Of a stretch of DNA of 64,000 bases, positions 44,715 to 56,100 are shown piece by piece (position 1 is the stretch's first letter; each line of letters begins with the position of its first letter). This DNA is from Diphasiastrum complanatum (lineage: Eukaryota > Streptophyta > Lycopodiopsida > Lycopodiales > Lycopodiaceae). The translations under genes were made by a program, and so were the position numbers. The stretch spans positions 86,784,537 through 86,848,536 of the forward strand of contig CM055092.1 in assembly GCA_029204225.1 (NCBI GenBank), given 5' to 3'. A model generated the notes under the pieces. The model saw nothing but the letters and a program-made list of their open reading frames with translations, was not told the DNA's origin and searched no databases.

Positions 44715-44914
44715 CTGCAATAGCTTCACCATCTCATAACATGAATTTAAACCTGATGAACCAAAAAACCTTCACCATCCATCATGAGCAATCAGTTATC
44801 TGACAAACGTAAAACAAAGTTACAAAACTACAAACAAAGTGGGGTCAAATAAAGGGGAAAACGCAGATAAATCAACAATACATCAAGCGGATGACCTAGC
44901 ATGGATATTCTTAC
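44715..44914 (-). other. TFIIS: possible 5' UTR intron of TFIIS
   Basis: The minus strand has a good donor GTAAGA at 44914 and an acceptor AGCTATTGCAG ending at 44715, 200 bp apart, just before the start codon. Inferred from splice-site sequence only. Confidence 0.45.
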
Positions 44915-45089
44915 ACTGTGCCAGAGTAGAAAACAAAAAAATCTGTGAAAAAGAGACAGGCCAAGGGATCTGCTCAGCGGCCACACATCCCAAATCATAA
45001 ACAATGAAATCAGTGGCGGATATAAATAAAAGGGCGATGGCAATCTGTCTCTCGTGGATCGGGGCGAAGCCAAAACCCCCTATCCGCCT

Positions 45090-45095
<6 letters not shown>

Positions 45096-45149
<54 letters not shown>
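45096..45149 (-). promoter_or_regulatory. TFIIS: TFIIS core promoter: TATA box and GA tract
   Basis: On the minus strand TATATATA (45141-45149) is followed by an uninterrupted GA run of about 45 bp (45096-45140) and then by GGAGGGAGGCGG. A TATA box followed by a GA-rich (CT-rich on the other strand) segment is common in plant core promoters and 5' UTRs. Transcription would start within or just after the GA tract, about 400 bp upstream of the ATG. A run of G (about 45197-45212) lies further upstream. Confidence 0.5.
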
Positions 45150-45366
45150 GCTTCTTTTTCTGAAACTAGAAATAAAACTTAAATTAGAGAGAGCGCCCCC
45201 GGGGGGGGGGGGGTGGTGTGGGGTTGGGGGGGTTTGCTTGTTGATGATTTTATGTTGGTTATATTTAGGTTTGTGCATATGGCAATGGGATTTGGTGTAA
45301 TGTATTTAGTTTAAAGAGATGTGAATTGGGTCCTTGCCTTAGACAAAGGATGATTTTGTGCTCTAT

Positions 45367-45890
45367 GGGGGCATCTCATCTGCCCTCGAGCCCCAACGAG
45401 CAAGGGAAAGGCCTGAGCGCAACGGCCTTCCCCTGCATAATGACAATTGTGAAGATTCTCTTCTTTTTTATTATTATTATTATTATTATTAGTCTTTCGG
45501 GTTTTTTTAGCAGATTATTTTTTTCGAGTTTTGTTTCCTTTGGTTTTTGGGAGATTTTATATTTCAGCTTTTATTAGCATTTGTTTTTTGTGGACTTTTT
45601 TTTTTTAATTTTTTTTTGTGCTTAAAAAAGTTTGCCCTTTTTTTGATGAAATGTGCATTTGGACATCCAGTGATTAGTTGCACGAATGAATGTAAAAAAA
45701 ATTCAAGGAAATGGGCCCACTAGAAAAGTATATAGGAAAAAAAAAAGGTGAAATTTTTAATTACAAATCAATAATAATAATAACTCAAAAAAATAATAAT
45801 AAATAAATAAAGATTCTTCGTGCTTGTCATTATGCAAGAGAAGGCCACCGCACTCGAGCCTTCTCCCCTGCCCTCTATGTGGCAGCCCCG
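45367..45890. mobile_element. foldback / MITE-like element
   Basis: The two ends are imperfect inverted copies. The left arm (45367-45460) has GGCCTTCCCCTGCATAATGA and the right arm (45811-45890), read on the other strand, has GGCCTTCTCTTGCATAATGA. Further matches are CCCTCGAGCC against AAGGCTCGAG and GGGGGCATCTCAT against GGGGCTGCCACAT. The centre is AT-rich with ATT repeats. No ORF. It lies about 220 bp upstream of the TFIIS TATA box. Confidence 0.6.
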
Positions 45891-45989
45891 CCGGCATTGG
45901 TTGTCCAAATGCACGTTCCATCATAACTTTCATGTGTTATGTGTCAGCTATCCACTTAAAAATTATGACATGAGTGCTCACAAAAGATT

Positions 45990-46486
45990 TTGGTTCTAAA
46001 TATCCATGAAGATTGAGCTTCCTATCAAGCTTTCAAGCTTGAACTTTCTTGAGCATTCTAGCTCAGTCTTTTAGAGATTTATTTTAGAGTTGCTATTGCG
46101 CTACTACTTATCAACAAAGCTGCTTATTATCAGACTTATTCTTAGTTACTCAGAGATAACTTCGAGTGTGTTGTTTCTATCCGCTATTGTCTTGCACTCA
46201 TTAGCATCTGATTTTGTTTTTCTGAATCAATGCAATCTTCTTATTGCGTTCAGTATATGTCAGAATGCATGGATCTCTGTATTGCTTTTGTAACTGATAG
46301 AAATTGTCTGAGAATTCAATACTTTATGTTTGGCTACGTAATCACTTAGTATCTAGCGATTTCAAACTTAGTTGCTAAAGATTGAACGTGATTTTCATCA
46401 CTACTGCTTTGTTCGATTATTAATAGGCGTAATCATGCATTGGAAGTAGGAGTTTCTGTTGCAATTTATCCATCCTATTTTCGACA
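45990..46486 (+). repeat. 5' LTR of element I (partial)
   Basis: It ends TTTTCGACA directly before a primer-site-like sequence at 46487. The recognisable part starts near 45990; its left terminus is not found. The same sequence occurs inverted at 57986-58480. It shares GTTTGGCTACGTAATC and AGGCGTAATCATGC with the LTR of element B. Confidence 0.78.
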
Positions 46487-46778
46487 TGGTATCAAGAGCA
46501 TACCTATATGGTATCATAACATTCTTCCATAGTATCAGTGCTAGATCACTACTTCTTTATCTGAACCGTCACGATATCATACTTGTGATCCCTATCAGGG
46601 CCTACTACTATTTCGATATCAAAGCGAAAGCTCTAATACTTGATATCTTTCGCGATATCAAATTGATATCAAACTCTTCAGTTCCTTTCAACCTTTTAGT
46701 ATCAGAGAATTGATTTCCTGTTGTTGGCATTACTACATCTTAGCGTCATCGATACAATCGACAGACTAAGTTCCAGAT
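46487..46778 (+). other. primer site and leader of I
   Basis: TGGTATCAAGAGC begins the leader: the tRNA-iMet type site with one inserted A. The following 230 bp repeat related words about nine times (GGTATCATA, AGTATCAGTG, GATATCATA, GATATCAAAG, GATATCTTTCGCGATATC, GATATCAAAC, AGTATCAGAG). Leader function is not known. Confidence 0.7.
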
Positions 46779-47375
46779 GGATTCTCAAAGTAAAGCTGGT
46801 CTTATTGCAAACAAGTTGAATGGATCCAATTATCATTTGTGAAAATTTAAGATGAAGACCTTGCTAATCGCCAACGAGTTATGGGATGTTGTTATAGGTA
46901 TACAAGTAAAACCTGAAGACAACACGAAGTGGAAATCGAAGGATGGTAAAGCTTACGTGCTTATTATCCTCAATATATCAGATACACAGATTGGACACAT
47001 AGTTGAAGCTAAAACGTCAAAAGACGTCTGGGGCATCCTGAACTCACTATATGACATGAGGGACGTAACTACCAAGTTACATCTACGAAGGAAATTCTTC
47101 ACATTCAAGATGTCTAATGGTGATTCTCTTTAGAGTCACATTAACCAATTTAAGAATCTCTTGCAACAAATGGCCGCTATCGGATCAGTCATAGACGATC
47201 AAGACGCAATTATGACATTGTTTTCAAGCTTGCCATCTACATATGAGAAATGTGTGATGATCATATCGACACACTCAGATTTAACTCTTACTAGAGTTAT
47301 CACTATGTTGCTGCAATAAGACAATAGAAGAAGTCAAGACACTTTGTCTACTTCCTCCTCCTCTCAGGCTCTATA
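46779..47375 (+). pseudogene. gag of I, 5' part
   Basis: It starts MDSQSKAGLIANKLNGSNYH, with a stop at the next codons, then FKMKTLLIANELWDVVIGIQ, GHIVEAKTSKDVWGILNSLY and THSDLTLTRVITMLLQ. The frame contains several stops. It runs to the CTATA target site at 47371-47375, where gypsy element J interrupts it. The sequence continues at 53349. Confidence 0.9.
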
Positions 47376-47837
47376 TATAAGGGAAGCTCCTTAGATCCTG
47401 CTTACAAATCCCAACCACAAAGGATAACACACTATGGAGAAACCACCCAACCAAGTAGAAGCATCCAATCAATCTCTATAAGCCTCACCCCCAAGCCAAG
47501 GAACAAGAAGCATGAATGTAGAGTGAGAGCCTGGCAAGGAATCAAGAACCATCATGAGGAGTAGGGCGAGGACCCATTATATAGAGCCAAAAACATCCTG
47601 GGCACTCAATCATGCATAGCCCTAAGTTTTCTATACATAGATTCACCTGGAATAGAGTCATATGCATGGACCAACTATTCATAAAATTGCTATTGATAAC
47701 TCTACACATGGTACACTGTCTCAAACCTTTTCTAAACTCCATTTAGTGTAAGGATATTAGCACTAAGCGTCCACATAATCAGCTTGTTTCACTGGAGTAC
47801 CGTGTATGGGACATCCTAACTGGTCATGGACATAACA
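47376..47837 (-). repeat. left LTR of J (3' LTR on the minus strand)
   Basis: On the minus strand it starts TGTTATGTCCATGACCAG after the polypurine stretch AAGGAGGGGAA and ends at the CTATA target site. About 462 bp. The right end of J (to 53348) shares only its last 20 or so bases (CTGGTCATGGACATAACA) with this segment, so the partner LTR is not demonstrated along its length. Confidence 0.6.
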
Positions 47838-47921
47838 TTCCCCTCCTTAAACTATTTCTATCCTTAATTCTTCTTTATGCTATCAACTCTCTCCCACGAA
47901 TCATCATCCTCAGTATGACCA

Positions 47922-48951
47922 TCATGTAAACTTAGGTTTCAAACGACAAATTACATGAAACACTGGGTGTGCAGTCGATTTTTCTTGAAGGTCGAGTTCA
48001 TATGCCAAAGAACCAATTCTATGTACAATCTTGAAAGGTCCACAATAACGGGTAGACAACTTATAATGCTTCCCTGTACGTAAAGTCTTAGAATCTTTTG
48101 GAATCCTAAGATATACCCAGTCATCAACTTTAAAATCTCTTGGAAATCTCTTAAGATCGGTATAGTGTTTAGCTCTATCCTGAGCACTTCGGATACTATC
48201 CTTAGCCACTTGCAACATTTCTTGCATATCATGCAAAAAATCGGCAATCTTCTGGATCTTAATAGACTTCATCTAGGTTGAAAATCATATATAAGCATAA
48301 AAGGACTGTAACATGTAGCAGAATGTTTTCTACTATTATATGCAAACTCAACCAGTGGGAGGTAATCTTCCCAATGAGATTGCTTGTGAGAAACATACGT
48401 CCTCAACCTATCTTTCATATTTTGATTAGTCCTTTCTATCTGGCCATCTGATTCAGGATGATCAGAAGAACTTAAACTCAAAAAAGTTTCCAGTTTATGG
48501 AATACTGCGCTGACCAAAAGTGACCTGTGAATTTAGGATCTCTATCACTAACAATGTCACTTGGTAGACCATACAACCAAAATAATCTTTCAACAAAGGT
48601 CTGGGCTAAATCAAAAGCCTTTATAGTTGACTTGACTGGTATGAATGCAGCTAACTTAGTTAACCGATCCACTACAACCCAAATAGAATCATTTTGTCGT
48701 TGGATCTTTGGAAGTCCAACTACAAAATCCATAGATATGCTTTCTCATTTGTTATCTGGGATATCTAACGGATGCAACAAACCATCAACCTTATGGCGTT
48801 CAGCCTTTGCTAGTTGATAGGACTTGCATCTAACAACATATGACTTGACATATGGCTTGAGATTTGGCCAATAAAATTCTATCTTAACCAAGTCCAAAGT
48901 CTTGTGTATACCGGGATGTCCTGCACAGAGTATGTCATGACATTCAAACAA
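47922..48951 (-). pseudogene. integrase of J
   Basis: Zinc-binding HHCC region: CHDILCAGHPGIHKTLDLVK, YWPNLKPYVKSYVVRCKSYQ. Core: MDFVVGLPKIQRQNDSIWVV, VDRLTKLAAFIPVKSTIKAF, GLPSDIVSDRDPKFTGHFW and SDHPESDGQIERTNQNMKDR (D, D and E residues visible). C-terminal: RAKHYTDLKRFPRDFKVDDW, VYLRIPKDSKTLRTGKHYKL and KLSTRYCGPFKIVHRIGSLA. No chromodomain is visible after it. Confidence 0.93.
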
Positions 48952-49191
48952 AATCTTCCGTTTGAGCTCATCATCCCCAGGTACACAAACTTTTCAAAGC
49001 TGAAATAGTAATCCATCTCGAATGGTGAACTGTTCCACAATCTTCTTATCTTTCTTAGTTAGTTGAGTCCCCTGTGTTTCTGACTCAACATTGTCCACAT
49101 TTCTTCTGGTCTGAACAATGTTCCAAATGTCACCAAAATGGGAATCTGATTCATATTTTCCTCTTAGCAAAAGATATAGATCGGTAGAAAT

Positions 49192-49440
49192 CTAGGTGAA
49201 TGACAACTCGTTCGGTTTACCGATCTGGCTAAGAGTATCTGCAACTTGATTAGAGCTGCCTCTTATGTAATGGATTTCATGATCGAATTCTTGCATCAAT
49301 TCAGCCCATCGAGCTTTTCTCCCTCGAAGATCATGTTTATTACAAAAATACTTAAGAGGCTGGTGATCCGTATACACTACAAACTTACTACCATACAAGT
49401 AGTGTCTCCAGGTTTTAAGTGCATGGATTATAGCAAACAA
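49192..49440 (-). pseudogene. RNase H of J
   Basis: It encodes MFAIIHALKTWRHYLYGSKF, VVYTDHQPLKYFCNKHDLRG and ARWAELMQEFDHEIHYIRGS, then NQVADTLSQ. This is the typical gypsy RNase H with YTDHQPL. It is separated from RT by a stop near 49468. Confidence 0.93.
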
Positions 49441-49467
49441 TTCATTTTCTTGCGTAGTATAACGAAA

Positions 49468-50400
49468 CTAAGGACCAGTGAATTTTTTGCTCTCAAAATC
49501 TAGTGGCCTATCCATTTGTAATAGAACTGCTCCAACTGCAACATTACTTGCGTCCGTTCTCACGACGTAAGGTAAATTTGAATTTGCAATTTGTAACATG
49601 GGAGCTGAAACCATCATTGTTTTAAGTTTCTCAAAACATTGATTCAATTCCTCGTTCCAAACAACACGAGGACTAGGTTGATTCCTCTTTTTCTTTTTAT
49701 TAACAATTCTTTTTGTCAGATTATTAAGCGGTGCTGCTAACTTAGCATAATCCTCAATAAATCTCTTGAAGAAAAGTGTAAAGCCTAAAAAAGACTTTAC
49801 TTGTCTCACAGTTCCTGGAATTGGCCACTCAATCACAATTTTGATTTTATCCTTGTCAATCTTGATCCCATTTATTGTGATCTTATGACCGAGATAAAGC
49901 AACTCTTGCTTAAAGAATTCACACTTGGTACAGAGTAACTTCCGACGGAGTTTCATCGGGACGATTTTTAAGTGTTCTACGTGTTCCACCAAGGATTTAC
50001 TGTAAACGAGAATGTCGTCTAAGAATACAACCACAAACTTCCCCAAATACGGACGAAATAAATCATTCATCATTTGTTGGAACGTTGTTGGAGCATTCGT
50101 TAATCCAAATGGCAACACTAGAAATTCATAATGACCAAATTTAGAACGAAATCCTGTTGTTTGGACATCTTCCGGCTTAATTCTTATTTGATGGTACCAT
50201 GTCCTGAGATCTATCTTGGTGAAATACCTTGCTCCACCCAAGCGATCTACAAGGTCATCCATCCTGGGGGTAATGGATATCTATTCTTTATAGTCACTTT
50301 ATTAAGCCCCTTGTAATCCACACACATCCGGAAACCTCCATCTTTCTTCACTTTAAAAAGAACAGGAGCACCCCATGGTGATTTACTAGGTTGTATATGT
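49468..50400 (-). pseudogene. reverse transcriptase of J
   Basis: It encodes [60 protein letters not shown] and the polymerase site FVVVFLDDILVYSKS, then LGHKITINGIKIDKDKIKIV and VKSFLGFTLFFKRFIEDYAK. FLDD is the canonical gypsy active site. Upstream pieces ([20 protein letters not shown]-like, 50300-50390) are out of frame. Confidence 0.95.
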
Positions 50401-51054
50401 CCCATCCTTAGATAGTTTTCTATTTGAATTGAAATTTTCGTCTCTTCTTTTTGAGAGAACCTATAAGGTTGTCTAGAGACAGGTTGACTTCCTGGAATTA
50501 ACTAAATCATGTGGTCTACTGACCTAGATGGTGGTAAACCATGAGGTAATTCAGATGGAAAAACATCCCTAAATTCATTTATGATCTGTTATTTCACTGC
50601 TTGTTCATGACTAAATCTACTGAGTTAAGAATTGCTGAGAATTCACAACCATTTAGATTCATTTCAGGAACATCCACAACTGGAATAACATAAATTGAAA
50701 AAACTTCATACTCAGAATAATACAATGTTTCCATTTTATTTACTCTAGAAATCTGATCCGATGGACGTACAAAATTACTGCCAAATAATGTAACTACCTT
50801 ATCAGCCTCCTTGAAAGTGAGAACATACTTCTCAAAATCAATTAACAGAGAAGGCGATTTACTAAATAACCATTTCTAACCTAAGATTAAATCAGTACGA
50901 GCTAGGTCCAAAACATGAAAATTAACTAATTTCATGTGTCCTTGTATCAAAACTGGGAGCTTTGGGACTTTTACGTTCCAAGTCTCCAACTCTGCTCCTG
51001 AAGCTAGATAACTTTATATCTATGATTGCTGGCTTCAGTTTCCAAGCTGAGTTT

Positions 51055-51354
51055 CTACACAAGACGAGAATTAATAAAATTATGAATTGAATTATTGTCC
51101 AATAAAATACTCACTTCTTGACCTTTAACTATGCCAATCAAATGGAAAAGTTTGTTAGGCAAGAAAGAAGTAGTACTAAAAGAATATTCACGCTCACAAT
51201 CAGTCCGGTTAATTTCCAAAGTCTTACCATTGCCTCCTGGGATTTCAATCATGTGAGCAGACACTTTCTTCCTTTTTGGACAAAATTTCATCATATGTCC
51301 AGGCTTCTTACAAACAAAACATAAATTTTCTCTTTTAGCCTTTTCTCGGGACAT
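51055..51354 (-). pseudogene. zinc knuckle and protease of J
   Basis: CCHC knuckle CFVCKKPGHMMKFC, then KLFHLIGIVKGQEVSILLDN and NSIHNFINSRLV. The gypsy protease site normally reads (I/L)DSGATHNF; here it is LDNNSIHNF, so the catalytic D is present and the triad altered. Confidence 0.85.
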
Positions 51355-52061
51355 AGATTTCTTGAATCTCGTTCTCTTCGGCTTATTGGGTTCCGATGCT
51401 GCCTGATCTAATTCGTCAAAATATTTTGCTTGGTCTGGACCGCGCTTCTGGGTTTTGACAATCTGCGAGTAAATTCTTTGCGAGTTTTATTTACAAATGA
51501 TTTCAAAAATTTCATGGCACATGGTATGATATCAGATATATAGGCTCTATATATACTCATTTTATATTAGATAAAAACTAACTTTGATTATACCACTAGA
51601 TTCTACATAAAAAATGGAGCACTTTTGCTTTTTGGACCATCTCAATCCGAGCAATAGTAAGAAAGTTATGACAATTCAAAGTTTTTTAGACTAGAAAACA
51701 TTTTTCCCTTGGAACTTAAAAGGAGTAGCACGCCGGTGTGCTATCAATTTGAGATAAAGACTAAAAAGCTGAAACTGGTAGCCAACGTGCTACCCCTTTC
51801 AAGCTCCAAGAAGAAAAAAATAATTAGCCTAAAAAATTTGAAGGGAGATAACTTTCTTAATATTGCTCAGATTCAGATGATTCAAAAAGCAAAAATGCTC
51901 AATTTTTCATGTAGAATACATTGTTTTAATCAAATTTGATTAAAAATGTAAAGCTTAATAGTTAAGTTATAGCAATTACAAAAGCTTTCTTGAAAACTTC
52001 CGCAAAAGACACCCAAGTAGTTGGCTTCCGCAAACGACTCGCAAGTAGTTGGCTTCACTAG

Positions 52062-52409
52062 TCAATCTCGCCACCACGATGACTCTTTGCCGCGTAAAAA
52101 CAACACAACACTTTTAATCTTTTTTTCATCAGAAACACTGTACAGATTGAAGTAACTACTCCACTTGGCTAGCCAGTCCTCGACGACCTCAGGTTTCTTC
52201 TCCTTCTTCTCGCCCACATAAACCTCCGGTTGAAAACCGAGATTGGGTGAAGACATCAATTTGACTTGATTCAACATAACCTCCATTTGTTGATCTCTCA
52301 TCTGATTACGATTATTCATATCATTGAGTGCCATACTCAACTGCTGACAAATCACCATATAAGATGGCGCACCTGGATTTGCAGCATGATTTGACGTTTC
52401 TTCGGCCAT
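52062..52409 (-). pseudogene. gag N-terminus of J
   Basis: It starts MAEETSNHAANPGAPSYMVI, with a predicted helical MALNDMNNRNQMRDQQMEVM and a gag-like KPEVVEDWLAKWSSYFNLYS, KSVVLFLRGKESSWWRD. The rest of gag up to the knuckle is degraded. The region 51360-52061 and the leader/LTR side 52410-53348 hold no other gene. Confidence 0.8.
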
Positions 52410-53348
52410 CTCAATATATCTATCTTGGAAATTACTAAATTCAGTTAATATCAGATTAACTCATAATGAAGTACTGTTGACCAAAAAACTGACTGAAATT
52501 GACTCCAGTATGGCCATTTTAGTCAATTTCATAGATATTACAAGAAACTGGAAAAAACTCAAAATTTCTTGTTCTTGCACTTTTAATTTTTTTTTTTTAA
52601 TTTTACGTTTTCTAAAAATTCATAAAAAATCACTGCCAATTATTAAACAATCGAAATCAAAAGTTCGATTCACTGTTCGATTCTTAATTTTACTTTATTA
52701 ATGTCCCTCAGGCATGCAAGACATGCGACATTAAACTGATTTTTTACATTTACGGAATTTTACGTAAAAATCCAGTTCTACGGAAATTGCCAACTATAAA
52801 ATCTAGTTTTGTATCTAACCGCCAGAGTACATGCGTATGACCACTCAAAACAGATCTAAACTACTCATGCATGTCAGAATCACTCTGAGAATCCACATGT
52901 AGACATTCCATGCAAGCACAGTACATGCTTGCAATCAAAACAATTGAAAATTTTATCAATTTTGCTCACAAAATTGCAAAACTTCAGATGATCGTATCTT
53001 TGGCTACAGGACACCAAATTGGGTGCTGTAAAGCTCAGTACAGAGGGAGACCTAGTGAACAAGACATTGCCACATGAACTTGCCACCTAGGATTCAAACG
53101 TGCAAGTTCACAACAGCCAATTAACCAGTATGAGGGCGCACTTTTTCTAGGCCAATATGTCTAAAAACTTGCAAACACTCAACCAAGCCTAAAAGTGATG
53201 ATCCAAACAGTCTTAAATGGTCTCAAAGAGTTCCATGAAGCCTTCACACAAATCCTATGAAGCAATATGGGCTGAGAACCATGAATTCTTGATTTCTAGA
53301 AGTCAAATTTGCTATATTGTATCCTATGTACTGGTCATGGACATAACA

Positions 53349-53800
53349 CTATATGTCAACAAAGGCTCTAAGCGACAAAAGTAGAAAAGTTCCAAGAAGC
53401 CTGCAACAAATCAGAAACAGACTCAAAGTCAATTACAATCATCAAAAAAACAGTCAAAGAAGAAGATGTTTTGCAAGTATTGCAAGCACAATAACCATGA
53501 GATCAAGGATTGCCAAATTCTCCAAGCGAAGAATGTAGCCAAGCAACCTGATCAACAAGCAAACACAGTTTCATCATCTCCCCAGGTCAAAGTGGACGAA
53601 GGCGCATTTATGGTCAAAGATCAAAGCGCATTTTTGGATGATTCACGGTTTCTGGATTCTAGAGCAAGTCAACTCATGACCAATCAACGTGAGATTTTCA
53701 ACTCCTACACATCTTACAACATGAAGAAATTTGTTCATCTTGGTGACAATAGTAGTCACACTATTGAAGGTGAAGGTACTGTAAGATTGTGATTCCTGCA
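53349..53800 (+). pseudogene. zinc knuckle and protease of I
   Basis: It resumes the gag interrupted at 47375. Knuckle CKYCKHNNHEIKDC (perfect CCHC spacing), then DQSAFLDDSRFLDSRASQLM and KFVHLGDNSSHTIEGEGTVR. The protease triad is DSRA rather than DSGA, so it should be inactive. A stop follows at 53790. Confidence 0.9.
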
Positions 53801-54914
53801 TGATCAATTCAAATTACTATCAAAGGCCTTATATGTTCCTAGACTCTCTACAAATCTATTATCAATAAGTAGAATTACAGATTTAGGTCATAAGGTAGAA
53901 TTTGAATATGATCAACGCAAAATTATTGATAGGAGTAATAAGATCCTTACGTTCGACAAGAGGCAGAGTTACTTATATAGATTGGCACATTGTTATTCAG
54001 AGTCTAGTCAGGCCTTGAAAACCTCTGTTCTAGTCAATAAAGCATTACTATGACATCATCGCTTAGGACACTTGAATTATGCATCTATTTTGAATATGTC
54101 CAGACAATCCATGGTTCTTGATCTTGACATCCTTCTAGTAAGGTCGATCTCCCTGTATGTCAGAGCTGCATATTTGGAAAGCAGGTTCCTTTTAGATCAA
54201 ACCATAGGCATGCAACAAAAGATCCATTAGATATTCTTCATACAGATATATATGGACCTACGCAACCTCCTTCATTGCTAGATGCAAAGTATTTCAGCTT
54301 TTAATGACGAATTTTCCAGAAGAACAACTATTTATTTCATTAAATAAAGTTCAGAGGCTTTCATCAAATTTAGACAATTCAAAGAGCATGCTGAGAATCA
54401 AACTGGCAAACGAAACAAAGCACTGAGGTCAGATAATGGGGGAGAATACATCTCCACTAAATTCAAGGAGTATTGCCTTAACAATGGCATTGAGCAACAA
54501 TACATTACTTCCTATTCGCCTCAGTCAAATGGTCTTGCTGAGAGAAAGAACAAAACCTTAGTTGAGTCGGCAAAGTGCATGTTATCACATGCGACACTTT
54601 CGAAGTGCTTCTGGGCTGAAGCTGTTTCAACAACAACCTATATTCAAAAAAGATGTCCTACTAAAGGTCTCTCAGACAAAATATCATTTGAAGTTTGGAC
54701 AGCTACTAAACCTTCTTTATCAAACATACGAGCTTTTGGATGTACCGCTTTTGCGCAGATACCTCATAATCTCAGGAAGAAGCTCGACTTCCAGAGTATC
54801 AAATCTGTTTTCATCAGCTACACTACTTCAGATCAAGCCTACCAGTTGTTTGATCCCATCGAGTCGAAGATATTCACTAGCCGGGATGTCATGTTCATTG
54901 AAGATCAGTTTTAA
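53801..54914 (+). pseudogene. pre-integrase and integrase of I
   Basis: Pre-integrase has HHRLGHLNYASILNMSRQSM-like sequence and a CQSCIFGKQVPF-like zinc motif in shifted frames. Integrase has KALRSDNGGEYISTKFKEYC-like sequence, SYSPQSNGLAERKNKTLVES, LSKCFWAEAVSTTTYIQKRC, FGCTAFAQIPHNLRKKLDFQ and FISYTTSDQAYQLFDPIESK. The core is better conserved than in G, but stops interrupt it. Confidence 0.9.
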
Positions 54915-55179
54915 GACCTCAAAAGAAAAGACAGTTCACATGTAGCCGACCTTTCAGATTCTCCTGACACATTGAACTTTCCAGTTCCCTAGTCGACTAT
55001 TCCCATTGAAGGTCCAAGCTCTTCTAGTTTTGATGAACAACAAATCAATGACGAATCAAATCAGCAACTACAGTATGATAGAAATGATCAACTTCCTCTA
55101 TTACCTTGAAGATCTTCAAGGACTAGCAGACCACTTGAGAGGTATATCAACGAGTTTGTAGCCTATCTTGTTCAGGAAC

Positions 55180-56100
55180 CGACGTCTGTCTAAGAGGCAC
55201 TCAATTAGCTTGATTCAGATCTCTGGAAAGAAGCTATGAATAAAGAGTATTCATCTCTTATCAAGAACCAGACATGGACAATTGTCAAATTACCTCGTAG
55301 CAGAAATGTAGTTGATTGCAAATGGATTTTCAAAGTCAAGTATAATGCAGATGGAAGCATCAACAGGAAAAAGGCATGACTTGTCGCCAGAGGATTTTCT
55401 CAGGTATACAACGTCAATTACACTGAGACCTTCAATCCAATAGTCAAACATTATTCTATTCGACTTTTGTTATCATTTGAAACTGCAGCAGATTTGAAAA
55501 TACATCAAATGGATGTACAGACAACATATCTCAATGGAGTTATCGAAGAAGACATTTACATGGTGTAACCCGAAGGTTATATTATCAAGGGTAAACACAA
55601 TCATGTATGTAAACTCCATAAGGCACTTTATGGCTTGAAGCAATCTGTTGGAGCATGGTTTCAAATGATCATTACTTTCCTTATTGATCACATCTATACA
55701 CTTAGCTCTTCAGTTTCAAATGTTTACTTCAAAACAATGTAGCAGTTTTTTATCATTATCACTTTATCCGTGGATGATACATTGCTTTTCAACAACAGTA
55801 TCGATCTGATAAAAGAGGCCAAGACAATATTATCTTCCGAATTCGACATAACCGGTATGGGCGAAGCTCATTTCTGCCTTGGTGTACAAATCCACAGAGA
55901 CAGAAAACATAAGCTGGTTTACATTATACAACAAAGGTACATCTACAACATGTTAGTCATATATAATCTAATTAATTGCAAGTTAGCTCTCTCACCAATG
56001 AAACTAGGTCTCAAATTGTCAAAGGACCAGTGTCCCCAATTCATGAGAAGCAGCAGATGCATGACTATCCTTACCATTCTATTATAGGATCTCTTATGTA
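55180..56100 (+). pseudogene. reverse transcriptase of I
   Basis: It encodes LWKEAMNKEYSSLIKNQTWT, VDCKWIFKVKYNADGSINRK, QMDVQTTYLNGVIEEDIYM and LYGLKQSVGAWF. The palm reads IITLSVDDTLLFNNS: the YxDD tyrosine-type position is serine. Then MGEAHFCLGVQIHRDRKHKL. Multiple stops and frameshifts. Confidence 0.9.

Larger units (their letters stand above)
47376..53348 (-). mobile_element. Ty3/gypsy element J nested in gag of I
   Basis: Minus-strand order: gag (52409-52062), knuckle and protease (51354-51055), RT (about 50400-49468), RNase H (49440-49192) and integrase (48951-47922). The RT-RNaseH-INT order is diagnostic of Ty3/gypsy. The 5-bp CTATA flanks it at 47371-47375 and 53349-53353, and the interrupted copia gag continues on both sides. 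The element is broken by stops in every domain. Confidence 0.9.

Noticed and set aside
44883-45278. Minus-strand 131-codon ORF upstream of TFIIS
   Set aside because: It crosses the GA tract and TATA region, has a low-complexity Arg-Glu run and no domain; it is promoter and 5' UTR sequence.
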